Position numbers and translations under genes: made by a program. A stretch of DNA of 64,000 bases, from NCBI RefSeq assembly GCF_006715635.1, contig NZ_VFNP01000001.1:2480001-2544000 (forward strand), written 5' to 3'. Positions 43,735 through 52,259 of the stretch are shown one piece after another. The DNA comes from Streptomyces sp. SLBN-118 (GTDB taxonomy: Bacteria; Actinomycetota; Actinomycetes; Streptomycetales; Streptomycetaceae). The notes under the pieces are model-generated. The model worked only from the letters and a program-made list of their open reading frames with translations. It ran no database searches and had not been told where the DNA came from. How positions within the stretch are numbered: the stretch's first letter is position 1; each line of letters begins with the position of its first letter.

Positions 43735-44550
43735 TCAGCCGGCGATACGGCGTGCTGCCTCGTCGAGACGCTCCGCGATCGTGCCGTTGATGATCTCGTC
43801 ACCCACACGCACCGAGATCCCGCCGAGGACCTCGGGGTCCACGTCGAGGTTCAGGTGCATCTCGCGGCCGTAGATCCGCGCAAGACCCGCGCCGAGGCGC
43901 TGCCTCTGCTCGTCGGTCAGCGGCACCGCCGAGGTGACGACGGCGACCATCCGGTCCCGGCGCGCCGCGGCGAGCCTGGACAGGGACTCGAGTCCCGCCT
44001 CCAGGCTACGTCCCCGGGGCTGGGTCACAAGACGGACAACCAGACGCTCGGTGACCGGGTTGGCCTTGCCGCCGAGCAGGCTGCGCAGCAGCTCGCCCTT
44101 GGCCGAGGCCGGCGCCGACTTGTCGGTCAGCGCGGACCGCAGGTCCTTCGCCGAGTCGATGATCCGGCCGAACCGGAACAGCTCGTCCTCGACGCTGTCG
44201 AGCGCGTCGGCCCGCTGGGCCACGGTGAGCTCGGCGGAGGCCGCCAGCTCCTCGACCGAGTCGACCAGGTCACGCGACTGCGACCAGCGAGAACGCACCA
44301 TGCCGGAGATCAGGTCGGCGCTCTCGTCGCCCACCTGACCGCGCAGCAGCCGTCCCGCCAGCTCGGCCTTGGCCTCGCCGGCCTGCGCCGGGTCGGTCAG
44401 GACCCGACGCAGCGACACCTCACGGTCGAGCAGCGCGGTGACGGCTGCCAGCTCCTCGGCGAGCTTTGCCACGTCGACCGACGTGTTGTCGGTCAGCGCG
44501 TCAAGGGACTCGCGTGCGGCAGCCAGTGCCTCGCGGCTCGCTCCGTTCAT
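43735..44550 (-). CDS. atpH: ATP synthase subunit delta
   Basis: 271 residues, long compared with ~177 in E. coli but normal for actinobacteria. The N-terminal helical domain (SREALAAARESLDALTDNTS) is duplicated-looking; the C-terminal conserved part has RLVVRLVTQPRGRSLEAGLESL and YGREMHLNLDVDPEVLGGISVRVGDEIINGTIAERLDEA. It connects the b stalk to the top of alpha3beta3. ATG overlaps the atpF stop by four bases. Confidence 0.96.
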   Translation of the reverse strand: MNGASREALAAARESLDALTDNTSVDVAKLAEELAAVTALLDREVSLRRVLTDPAQAGEAKAELAGRLLRGQVGDESADLISGMVRSRWSQSRDLVDSVEELAASAELTVAQRADALDSVEDELFRFGRIIDSAKDLRSALTDKSAPASAKGELLRSLLGGKANPVTERLVVRLVTQPRGRSLEAGLESLSRLAAARRDRMVAVVTSAVPLTDEQRQRLGAGLARIYGREMHLNLDVDPEVLGGISVRVGDEIINGTIAERLDEAARRIAG

Positions 44551-45107
44551 CGCGCGGCCTCTGTCTTCGAAGCGCTGTCCTCGAGTGCGTCGAGGAAGCG
44601 GTCGATCGTGCGGCTCTGCCGGGCGTGGTCCTCGAGGGACTCACCGACGAGCTTGCCGGCCAGTTCGGTGGCGAGCTTGCCGACGTCCTGACGCAGCGCC
44701 GCGGCAGCGGCCTTGCGGTCGGCCTCGATCTGGGTGTGACCGGCGGCGATGATCTCCTCACGCTGCCGCTGGCCTTCCGCCTTCATCTCCTGGATGATCG
44801 CGGCACCCTGCTCGGTCGCCTCCTGGCGCATCCGGGCTGCCTCGTGGCGGGCCTCGGCGAGCTGAGCCTTGTACTGCTCGAGCACGCTGTCGGCTTCGAC
44901 CTTGGCCGCAGCGGCCTGCTCGATGCCACCTTCGATGGCCTCTCGGCGCTGCTCCAGAACCTTGTTGATGTTCGGGAGGAGCTTCTTGGCGAGGAAGCCG
45001 AAGACGATGACGAAGGCGATCAGGCCGATGACGAGCTCGGGCCACGGCGGAATGAGGGGATTCTCCTTCTCACCCTCAGCCGCCAGGAAAACCAGAGCGG
45101 TGTTCAC
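44547..45107 (-). CDS. atpF: ATP synthase subunit b
   Basis: 186 residues, GTG start at 45107. One N-terminal membrane helix (ELVIGLIAFVIVFGFLAKKL) and a long charged coiled coil (NKVLEQRREAIEGGIEQAAAAKVEAD onward) make the peripheral stalk. The ribosome site GAAAGG lies in the 3' arm of a small hairpin (45115-45129), which should limit initiation relative to atpE. Overlap with atpH couples b and delta. Confidence 0.96.
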   Translation of the reverse strand: MNTALVFLAAEGEKENPLIPPWPELVIGLIAFVIVFGFLAKKLLPNINKVLEQRREAIEGGIEQAAAAKVEADSVLEQYKAQLAEARHEAARMRQEATEQGAAIIQEMKAEGQRQREEIIAAGHTQIEADRKAAAAALRQDVGKLATELAGKLVGESLEDHARQSRTIDRFLDALEDSASKTEAAR

Positions 45108-45114
45108 ATCAGTG

Positions 45115-45129
45115 CCTTTCGTCGAAAGG
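45115..45129 (-). promoter_or_regulatory. Hairpin covering the atpF ribosome site
   Basis: CCTTTC-GAC-GAAAGG on the minus strand, the right arm being the atpF ribosome-binding sequence, eight bases before GTG 45107. It could reduce b-subunit synthesis relative to the c subunit just upstream. Confidence 0.55.
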
Positions 45130-45151
45130 GACGGTCGTCTTGTCGTTCGTC

Positions 45152-45394
<243 letters not shown>

Positions 45395-45448
45395 TTACGG
45401 ACCGGTGGGGGTTGGCCACCGGACGAATATGGGGTCGAGGAGCGGGAC

Positions 45449-46273
45449 TCAGTGGTGCTCTGCGAGCGCGCCCTGGATGTAGCTGCAGGTCAGGAGCACG
45501 AACACATAGGCCTGGACGGCCTGGATGAAGAGCTCGAAGGCCGTCATGATGATGACCATCGCGAACGAGACACCGGAGTACGCGATGCCGATGCCGTTCA
45601 GCATGTACCAGCTGGCGATCGTGAAGAGCAGCAGCAGTGTGTGACCGGCGAACATGTTCGCGAAGAGTCGTACGGCGTGCGTGAACGGGCGGACCAGCAG
45701 GTTCGAGAAGAACTCGATGGTCATGGAGAGCGGCAGCACCGGGCCGAGCGACTTGTCGTAGCCCGTCACGTTCTTGAAGAAGCCGACAAAGCCGTGCCGC
45801 TTGAACGTCAGCGAGACCCAGGTGATGTAGACGATGCCCGCCAGGACCATCGGGTAGGCGATGATCGCCGTCACCGGGAAGGCGGCGACCGGGACGATCG
45901 ACCAGACGTTCATCATCCAGATGAAGAAGAACAGCGAGACGGCCAGCGGGACATACTTCTCGCCGTCCTTCTTGCCGATCGTCTCGTAGACGATGCCGCG
46001 CCGCACGAAGTCGTAACCGGCCTCGGCGACCATCTGCAGCTTGTCCGGAACCATTTTCGGCTTACGGAAAGCGGCCCAGAAGAAGCCCACGACGATGATG
46101 GAACCGAGCAGGGCGAGCAGCATCGGCTTGTTGAAGTAAAAGCCGTTGCCGTCGGCGTCGCCCAAGAGCGGCTCGAAGAGGAATGAATGCAGGCCCGGAG
46201 CCGGGAAGCCACACCCGTCAAAAAGGTGGCAGTCGGTCTCGAAGGCGAGCACCGTCGTCGGGTCAGCACTCAC
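45449..46273 (-). CDS. atpB: ATP synthase subunit a
   Basis: 274 residues from GTG 46273, chosen for GAAGGAG six bases upstream. Six hydrophobic segments include the channel helix LLVRPFTHAVRLFANMFAGHTLLLLF, with the essential arginine (AVRLFANM), and the last helix VIIMTAFELFIQAVQAYVFVLLTCSYI. The N-terminal part carries DCHLFDGCGF, a Cys pair seen in actinobacterial a subunits. It follows atpI after 225 bp. Confidence 0.97.
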   Translation of the reverse strand: MSADPTTVLAFETDCHLFDGCGFPAPGLHSFLFEPLLGDADGNGFYFNKPMLLALLGSIIVVGFFWAAFRKPKMVPDKLQMVAEAGYDFVRRGIVYETIGKKDGEKYVPLAVSLFFFIWMMNVWSIVPVAAFPVTAIIAYPMVLAGIVYITWVSLTFKRHGFVGFFKNVTGYDKSLGPVLPLSMTIEFFSNLLVRPFTHAVRLFANMFAGHTLLLLFTIASWYMLNGIGIAYSGVSFAMVIIMTAFELFIQAVQAYVFVLLTCSYIQGALAEHH

Positions 46274-46498
46274 CGCGGGCTCCTTCAGCGTGGCGCATAT
46301 GTACGGCAACCTCGTTGTGTCGGCGCGGCGCACAGCCGCTGATCGGCACTGGACTGGTGTTACGGATGTGGGGGCGGCTGGCAGGCATCGAGCCTCGCGA
46401 ATGAGCAGGCGTCAGCTCAGATGCCCGCGCCCGCAGTGCCGCAGTTGGCACCGGACGATAGCAGGATCGCGAACGCGCACTTATACCGGCCCTACCCC

Positions 46499-46936
46499 TC
46501 ACGACGACGACCCCTTGTTCTCGGGCTTATCGCTCCTCGAGGACTCGGGTTCGACGTAAAGCAGCTTGGCCTTCATGTGCGCACGGGTCTGCGCGGCGAT
46601 CCATACGAGAGTCGTCGCGACCAACGTGATCGCGAAGGCCTTGGGATTGAACAGCGTGGTGTTCTTGAATGCGGCGACAAAGATGAACATCAGCAGAATC
46701 TGCGCCGCATAGAGCATCAGACCCATGGCCTGGAACAGGTGCGGAAGAGACTTGGCTGTCCGTTCGAGGACCACAAGTCCGATCCCCATGAAGAGGATCA
46801 CAATCACCGTCGCGACAACGGCGCCCACCGCTCCCTTGCCGCCCGCCACCACACCGCTGATCACGGCGGCGAGAACGCCGGCGCCGGCGGTGGGCAGGGC
46901 AGCTTGAAGGAGTGTTCGGGCGTCATTGGACCGCAT
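46499..46936 (-). CDS. atpI: ATP synthase protein I
   Basis: 145 residues with four helices (LPTAGAGVLAAVISGVVAGG; GAVVATVIVILFMGIGLVVL; LFQAMGLMLYAAQILLMFIFV; AFAITLVATTLVWIAAQTRAHM) and a charged tail. AtpI helps assemble the c ring in some bacteria and is not part of the finished enzyme. It opens the atpIBEFHAGDC operon. The 261 bp upstream hold a Rex-type site and presumably the main promoter. Confidence 0.92.
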   Translation of the reverse strand: MRSNDARTLLQAALPTAGAGVLAAVISGVVAGGKGAVGAVVATVIVILFMGIGLVVLERTAKSLPHLFQAMGLMLYAAQILLMFIFVAAFKNTTLFNPKAFAITLVATTLVWIAAQTRAHMKAKLLYVEPESSRSDKPENKGSSS

Positions 46937-47197
46937 GGCGGCAGCTCCGCTGGTGGTGGGGGCATGAGTGTCGTCATGGACGAGCGTAGGCCCGGAGCGA
47001 GAGTGAACCTCGCGCCAAGAGGCCGTCGCACTACGGCCCTTCGGCTCTGTCGCCGGGTTTCGTGAACGGTATCACAAACTATTTGATGAGGTCTTTACCT
47101 AGGGGTGTGCCGACCATCACACATGAGAGTGACCCCGCGCGTGTGTGCAAGACAGGGCACCGTTATGTCTGGTATTGGGCGCCCATGTAGTGACTCG
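46937..47197. other. atp operon promoter region
   Basis: 261 bp without a gene between atpI and the WecA-type gene. It is AT-rich around 47070-47100. On the minus strand TAGTTT overlaps the start of the Rex-type site at 47061-47078 and could be a -10. Confidence 0.5.
47061..47078. promoter_or_regulatory. Rex operator-like site upstream of atpI
   Basis: TCGTGA-N6-TCACAA, one change from the Rex operator consensus TTGTGA-N6-TCACAA. Rex senses NADH/NAD+ in Streptomyces; a site here would tie ATP synthase expression to redox poise. It lies ~125-140 bp upstream of the atpI start codon. Confidence 0.7.
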
Positions 47198-48541
47198 TCA
47201 GCCGCGCGTCCCGGCCCTCCTCCGGTCCGGAAGGCGCGAACGGGGGCCGATGGCAGTCGCTCCGTTGACACCGTTGACGCCCACCGCGGCGGGCTTGATC
47301 TCCTCGGGCTCCGCCGGAGGAGCCTCCCCCTCGTCCGCGAGCCCGGGCACCGTGACCGGCTCGGGCCGCACCGGGCGACGCCGGTAGCGCGGCGGCACAA
47401 AGGCCTCCGCCCAGCGGGGTGCGCGCGGGGTGAAGCGCGGCAGCAGGAGGAGCACCAGCCCCACCGCGCTGAGCGCGACGATGAGCAGCACGATCCACAT
47501 CGACGCCGAGTGCACGGAGTACGCGACCACGCCGAAGGCGATCAGCGCCGACCAGAAGTACATGATCAGGACTGCGCGGCTGTGCGAATGTCCGATCTCC
47601 AGGAGCCGGTGGTGAAGATGGCCACGGTCCGCGGTGAAGGGCGACTGCCCGTTCCATGTACGCCGCACGATCGCGAGCAGCAGGTCGGCGACCGGGATCG
47701 CGATGATGGTCAGCGGCAGCAGCAGCGGGATGAAGACCGGCAGTGCCGCGTGTGTGGCCTGGCGGGTGCTGCCCTCGAAGATCTTCAAGGCGTCGGGGTC
47801 CACCTGCCCGGTCACCGAGATCGCGGCCGCGGCGAGCACCAGGCCGATCAGCATCGAGCCCGAGTCGCCCATGAAGATCCGCGCGGGGTGCATGTTGTGC
47901 GGCAGGAAGCCCAGGCACATGCCCATCAGGATCGCGGTGAACAGGGTCGCGGGGGCGGCGGCCTCGATGCCGTAGCTGAACCAGATCCGGTACGCATACA
48001 GGAAGAAGGCCGCGGCGGCGAGGCAGACCATGCCCGCGGCGAGACCGTCGAGGCCGTCCACGAAGTTCACCGCGTTGATGGTGATCACGACGAGGGCGAC
48101 GGTGAGCAGTGTGCCCTGCCAGGAGGTCAGCGCGACGACACCGACGCCGGGCACGGGGATCCACAGGATCGTCAGACCCTGGATCACCATCACACCCGCG
48201 GCGATCATCTGGCTGCCGAGCTTGATCAGGGCGTCGATCTCGAACTTGTCGTCCAGAACGCCGATGATCCAGATCAGCGCCGCACCGGAGAGCAGCGCAC
48301 GCGGTTCGTTGGACAGCTCGAAGACGCTGTTCAGGTTCTGCAGATGGTCGGCGACCAGCAGACCGGCGCACAGACCGAAGAACATGGCGATACCGCCGAG
48401 TCGCGGTGTCGGCTCCCGGTGTACGTCACGGGCACGGATCTGCGGCATCGCGCCGGACGCGATGGCGAACTTCCGCACCGGACCGGTCAGCAGATACGTC
48501 ACCGCAGCCGTGACACAGAGCGTCAGCAGGTAATCACGCAC
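47198..48541 (-). CDS. Undecaprenyl-phosphate GlcNAc-1-phosphate transferase (WecA/TagO type)
   Basis: 447 residues from GTG 48541 (another GTG at 48580 is in frame). About eleven membrane helices belong to the polyprenyl-phosphate hexose-phosphate transferase family. Cytosolic motifs are REPTPRLGG, VGVLDDKFEIDALIKLG-type GVLDDKFEID, INAVNFVDGLDGLAAG and MGDSGSMLIG. The basic loop HNMHPAR is in place. It starts teichoic acid, teichulosonic acid or capsule-type glycan assembly. Unlike MraY it lies far from the dcw cluster, beside glyA and the atp operon. Confidence 0.9.
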   Translation of the reverse strand: MRDYLLTLCVTAAVTYLLTGPVRKFAIASGAMPQIRARDVHREPTPRLGGIAMFFGLCAGLLVADHLQNLNSVFELSNEPRALLSGAALIWIIGVLDDKFEIDALIKLGSQMIAAGVMVIQGLTILWIPVPGVGVVALTSWQGTLLTVALVVITINAVNFVDGLDGLAAGMVCLAAAAFFLYAYRIWFSYGIEAAAPATLFTAILMGMCLGFLPHNMHPARIFMGDSGSMLIGLVLAAAAISVTGQVDPDALKIFEGSTRQATHAALPVFIPLLLPLTIIAIPVADLLLAIVRRTWNGQSPFTADRGHLHHRLLEIGHSHSRAVLIMYFWSALIAFGVVAYSVHSASMWIVLLIVALSAVGLVLLLLPRFTPRAPRWAEAFVPPRYRRRPVRPEPVTVPGLADEGEAPPAEPEEIKPAAVGVNGVNGATAIGPRSRLPDRRRAGTRG

Positions 48542-48646
48542 GGGCTGCCCCACAGGAATCGCTGGCCATCTCAGCCCCACACCCTAGCTCTGGTATCCAC
48601 ATGCTTGAGGACATACGGGCGGCGGCGACGGTTGCACGGCTCGCGA

Positions 48647-49918
48647 CTACCCCTGATAAGGCGGAAATCTACCGGCCAGTTCGCGTACTTCCGCGCGGAC
48701 CTCTCTCGCCCCTTCTCCCTCTTCACGCAGCGCTGCGGTGAACAGTGCGGCGATACGGGCCATCTCTGACTCGCCCATGCCCTGCGTGGTGACGGCGGCG
48801 GTGCCCAGGCGGATGCCGCGTCCGTCGCCGTACGGCAGTGCGCAGGTGTCCAGCACCAGTCCGGCCGCGCCCAGACGGCCGCGGGCCGTCCTGCCGTCGA
48901 CCCCCAGCGGGGCCGGATCCGCGCTGATCAGATGGGTGTCGGTGCCTCCGGTCAGTACCGCGAGGCCCTCTGCTGCGAGCCCGTCGGCGAGCACCCGCGC
49001 GTTGGCCACCACCTGACGGGTGTACGCGCTGAACGCGGGAGTCGACGCCTCGCCGAAGGCGACGGCCTTGGCGGCGATCGTGTGCATCTGGGCGCCGCCC
49101 TGGGTGAAGGGGAACACCGCCCGGTCGATGCGCTCGGCCAGCTCGGCCCCGCACAGGATCATTCCGCCGCGCGGCCCGCGCAGCACCTTGTGGGTGGTGG
49201 CGCACACCACATCGGCGTAGGGGACGGGGCTGGGGGCCACGCCGCCCGCGATGAGGCCCATGGGATGGGCGGCGTCGGCGATCAGATACGCACCCACCTC
49301 GTCGGCGATCTCGCGGAAGACGGCGTAGTCGGGGTGCCGGGGATACGAGATCGAACCGCAGACGAGGGCCTTGGGCTTGTGCTGCCGGGCCAGGGTGAGG
49401 ACCTGCCCGTAGTCGATGAGCCCGGTGTCGGCGTCGATGCCGTATCCGACGAAGTCGAACCAGCGTCCGGAGAAGTTGGCGGGCGAGCCGTGCGTGAGAT
49501 GGCCGCCGTACGAGAGGCCCATGGCCAGGACCGTGTCGCCGGGCTTGAGCAGCGCCGCGTATGCGGCGAGGACGGCGGACGAGCCGGAGTGCGACTGCAC
49601 ATTGGCGTGCTGGGCGCCGAACAGGGTCATGGCGCGCTCGACGGCGATCCGTTCGGCGGCGTCGACGAGTTCACAGCCGCCGTGGTGGCGGGCGCCGGGA
49701 TAGCCCTCGGCGTACTTGTTGGCGAGCGGGGAGCCGAGGGCGGCGAGCACCGCGGGCGAGGTGAAGTTCTCCGCGGCGATGAGCTGAAGGCTGTCGCTTT
49801 GCCGGCCCAGTTCCCCGAGGATCACCTCGGCGATCTGGGGATCCTGGCGGCGCAGGGCTTCGAAGTCCGCGCCGTAGTGGGTGATGTGGGCGGCGTCTGG
49901 TGCAGCGGTGACCGACAT
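48647..49918 (-). CDS. glyA: Serine hydroxymethyltransferase-like PLP enzyme
   Basis: 423 residues from ATG 49918. SHMT fold type I with AAENFTSPAVLAALGSPLANKYAEGYPGARHHGGCELVD-type substrate loop and the PLP lysine in ATTHKVLRGPRGG. The HSGS loop reads HSGSSAV rather than the usual HSGSxAN, and several other normally fixed positions differ. It is probably a secondary or specialised isozyme interconverting serine and glycine, or acting on a related amino acid. It is upstream of the WecA-type gene and downstream of the phosphatase-like gene, all co-directional. Confidence 0.85.
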   Translation of the reverse strand: MSVTAAPDAAHITHYGADFEALRRQDPQIAEVILGELGRQSDSLQLIAAENFTSPAVLAALGSPLANKYAEGYPGARHHGGCELVDAAERIAVERAMTLFGAQHANVQSHSGSSAVLAAYAALLKPGDTVLAMGLSYGGHLTHGSPANFSGRWFDFVGYGIDADTGLIDYGQVLTLARQHKPKALVCGSISYPRHPDYAVFREIADEVGAYLIADAAHPMGLIAGGVAPSPVPYADVVCATTHKVLRGPRGGMILCGAELAERIDRAVFPFTQGGAQMHTIAAKAVAFGEASTPAFSAYTRQVVANARVLADGLAAEGLAVLTGGTDTHLISADPAPLGVDGRTARGRLGAAGLVLDTCALPYGDGRGIRLGTAAVTTQGMGESEMARIAALFTAALREEGEGAREVRAEVRELAGRFPPYQG

Positions 49919-50005
49919 CTTGGGCTCCGGGCCTCGCGTGGTGTGGCGGCCCCTCCAATGTAGGCCGGGCCCCGCCGCCGCGCCCGGCATGACGCCGGCG
50001 CGGAC

Positions 50006-50653
50006 TCAGCGGCGCGCCTGTACCCCCGTCAGCGCCGTCACCACCGGATCCAGTGCCTGCTGGATCTCGTCCCCGATCGACCGGAAGAAGGTGATCGGCG
50101 CACCGTAGGGGTCGTACACCTCGTCCGCGTCCGGGCTGGGCGCCAGCAGCCAGCCGCGCAGCGCCGCCGCCGCCCTGACCAGGGCACGGGCGCGCTCCAC
50201 GACACCCTCGCGCGGGTCCGGCAGCGTTGTCGGGTCTATCGCGCGCACAAGGCGCGTGAACTCCTTGAGCGTGAAGGTGCGAAGGCCCGCCGAGTGGCCC
50301 ATCGAGATCACCTGCGCCCGGTGGTCCCTGGTGGCCGTGAGCACCAGGTCCGCGCGGATCACATGCTCGTCGAGCAGCTCACGGCCCACGAACCCCGTCG
50401 CGTCCGCGCCGAAGTCGGCGAGGACGATCTCGGCGTTGGCCTCCATCGGGGCGCCCTCGTGGCCCCAGGTGCCCGCGCTCTCCACGATCAGGCCGCCCGT
50501 GAGCGGGTCGCCGAGGCGGTCGCTCAGGGCATGGCGGGTCAGCCGCTCGGTGATCGGCGAGCGGCAGACGTTGCCGGTGCTGACGTGGAGGATGCGGAAA
50601 GTGGAGTTGGTGCTGAACGATTCCGCTATGCCACGCCCCTCAGGGGCGGTCAA
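50006..50653 (-). CDS. Low-molecular-weight PTP-like protein lacking the catalytic Cys
   Basis: 215 residues, TTG start at 50653 overlapping the tsaC stop, with GAGGTGG four bases upstream. The fold is that of low-molecular-weight protein tyrosine phosphatases. The P-loop reads HVSTGNVCRSP: the nucleophile of C-x5-R (Cys in VCxGNxCRS) is Ser25, while the second Cys30 and Arg31 remain. The acid loop VYDPYGAP near the C-terminus is intact. It should bind phosphoryl groups but hydrolyse poorly, so a regulatory or binding role is possible. Extra residues between P-loop and acid loop make it longer than typical 150-residue enzymes. Confidence 0.85.
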   Translation of the reverse strand: MTAPEGRGIAESFSTNSTFRILHVSTGNVCRSPITERLTRHALSDRLGDPLTGGLIVESAGTWGHEGAPMEANAEIVLADFGADATGFVGRELLDEHVIRADLVLTATRDHRAQVISMGHSAGLRTFTLKEFTRLVRAIDPTTLPDPREGVVERARALVRAAAALRGWLLAPSPDADEVYDPYGAPITFFRSIGDEIQQALDPVVTALTGVQARR

Positions 50654-51297
50654 CTGGCCACCTCGAGGTCGGGTACGACTTTGCGCAGCTCGTCCGGCGA
50701 GAGCGCCCCCTCACGCAGCAGCACGGGGTACTTGCCCGTGACATCGACGATGGAGGACGGAACGATGCCGGGGGTCGGGCCGCCGTCCAGGTACACCGAG
50801 ACCGAGTCGCCGAGCATGTCCTGCGCGGCGTCGCAGTCCTCCGGCGCCGGGTGCCCCGTCAGGTTGGCGCTGGAGACGGCCATCGGGCCGACCTCGGTGA
50901 GCAGTTCGATGGCGACGGGATGCAGCGGCATACGGATCGCGACGGTGCCGCGGGTGTCGCCGAGGTCCCACTGGAGCGAGGGCTGGTGCTTGGCGACGAG
51001 GGTCAGCGCGCCCGGCCAGAACGCGTCGACGAGCTCCCAGGCCTGCTCGGAGAAGTCGGTGACGAGGCCGTGCAGGGTGTTCGGCGAGCCGATGAGGACA
51101 GGGGTGGGCATGTTGCGGCCGCGCCCCTTGGCCCCCAGCAGGTCGGCGACGGCCTCGGAGCTGAAGGCGTCCGCACCGATCCCGTAGACGGTGTCGGTGG
51201 GCAGCACGACCAGCTCACCGCGGCGGACGGCGGATGCGGCTTCACGCAGACCGGTGATGCGATCGGTCGCGTCATTGCAGTCGTATCGCCGAGCCAT
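50650..51297 (-). CDS. tsaC: Threonylcarbamoyl-AMP synthase (TsaC/Sua5)
   Basis: 215 residues. YrdC-type fold: RRGELVVLPTDTVYGIGADAFS, KGRGRNMPTPVLIG, and PMAVSSANLTGHP. It makes the threonylcarbamoyl-adenylate donor for the t6A37 modification of ANN-decoding tRNAs. It lies between prmC and the phosphatase-like gene in a translation-related group, with the stop overlapping the next start. Confidence 0.94.
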   Translation of the reverse strand: MARRYDCNDATDRITGLREAASAVRRGELVVLPTDTVYGIGADAFSSEAVADLLGAKGRGRNMPTPVLIGSPNTLHGLVTDFSEQAWELVDAFWPGALTLVAKHQPSLQWDLGDTRGTVAIRMPLHPVAIELLTEVGPMAVSSANLTGHPAPEDCDAAQDMLGDSVSVYLDGGPTPGIVPSSIVDVTGKYPVLLREGALSPDELRKVVPDLEVAS

Positions 51298-51337
51298 CAG
51301 CGGGCCTCCTCGTACACATGCGTGGTCACGTGCTTCG

Positions 51338-52219
51338 TCATGGCGTTGCCTTGCGCGCGGTCGCGAAGCGCGGCCGCTTGTTCAGATCAGGGTGGTCGGC
51401 GGCGTCCGCCCAGCCGGCCTCTTCACTGAAGATCCACGGCACTTGGCCGCCCTGCGTGTCCGCGTGCTCGACGACGACGAGGCCGCCGGGACGCAGCAGC
51501 CGGTGCGCGGTGCGCTCGATGCCGCGAATCGTGTCGAGGCCGTCCTCGCCGGAGAACAGGGCCATGTCCGGGTCGTGGTCGCGCGCCTCGGGGGCGACAT
51601 ACTCCCACTCCGTGAGCGGGATGTACGGCGGATTGGAGATGACCAGGTCGACCTGCCCGTCCAGCTCCGGCAGGGCACTTCGCGCGTCGCCCTGGTGGAT
51701 GGTGACGCGCGTGCCCTCGGCGTTCTTGCGGGTCCACCTCAGCGCGTCCTCGGAGAGTTCCACTCCGTGCACCCGCGAGCGCGGCACTTCCTGCGCCATC
51801 GCCAGCGCGATGGCGCCCGAGCCCGTACACAGATCGACGATGAGCGGCTCGACGACGTCCATGGCCCGTACGGCGTCTATGGCCCAGCCGACGACCGACT
51901 CGGTCTCCGGGCGCGGCACGAAGACGCCGGGGCCGACCTGCAGTTCCAGGTAGCGGAAGAAGGCGCGGCCGGTGATGTGCTGGAGCGGCTCGCGGGCCTC
52001 GCGGCGGGCGACGGCCTCCCAGTAGCGGGCGTCGAAGTCACCGTCCGCGACGTTGTGCAGTTCTCCCCGCTTGACGCCGTGCACAAAGGCGGCGAGCTCC
52101 TCCGCGTCAAAGCGCGGTGAGGGCACGCCGGCGTCGGCCAGTCGCTGGGTGGCCTGGGCCACCTCGGCAAGCAGCAGACTTCGGGGGCTTGGGGGTCGCC
52201 CCCCAAAATGTTGCTGCAC
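51338..52219 (-). CDS. prmC: Release factor glutamine methyltransferase
   Basis: 293 residues as read from GTG 52219. PrmC methylates the glutamine of the GGQ motif in release factors. The SAM domain shows IVDLCTGSGAIALAMA and the catalytic NPPYIPL. The first ~15 residues (QQHFGGRPPSPRS) come from the dispersed repeat at 52189-52206; the normal N-terminus seems to begin at LLLAEVAQATQRLADAGV. The start is therefore uncertain: either this fusion start is used or a non-standard codon near 52177. It is immediately downstream of prfA, its substrate gene. Confidence 0.93.
   Translation of the reverse strand: MQQHFGGRPPSPRSLLLAEVAQATQRLADAGVPSPRFDAEELAAFVHGVKRGELHNVADGDFDARYWEAVARREAREPLQHITGRAFFRYLELQVGPGVFVPRPETESVVGWAIDAVRAMDVVEPLIVDLCTGSGAIALAMAQEVPRSRVHGVELSEDALRWTRKNAEGTRVTIHQGDARSALPELDGQVDLVISNPPYIPLTEWEYVAPEARDHDPDMALFSGEDGLDTIRGIERTAHRLLRPGGLVVVEHADTQGGQVPWIFSEEAGWADAADHPDLNKRPRFATARKATP
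52189..52206. repeat. Dispersed G-run hairpin repeat at the 5' end of prmC
   Basis: TTGGGGG-TCGC-CCCCCAA, in the same context (CTTCGGGGG on one side, AAAATG on the other) as the element in the atpH-atpA spacer. It lies inside the apparent prmC coding start. Confidence 0.6.
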
Positions 52220-52259
52220 GCTGGTCCTCCGGGCTGGTGCTGTCTGCTGGATGCTGGGC

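Noticed and set aside
47198..48541. MraY assignment
   Set aside because: Motifs and the setting away from the mur/dcw genes fit the WecA/TagO branch better.
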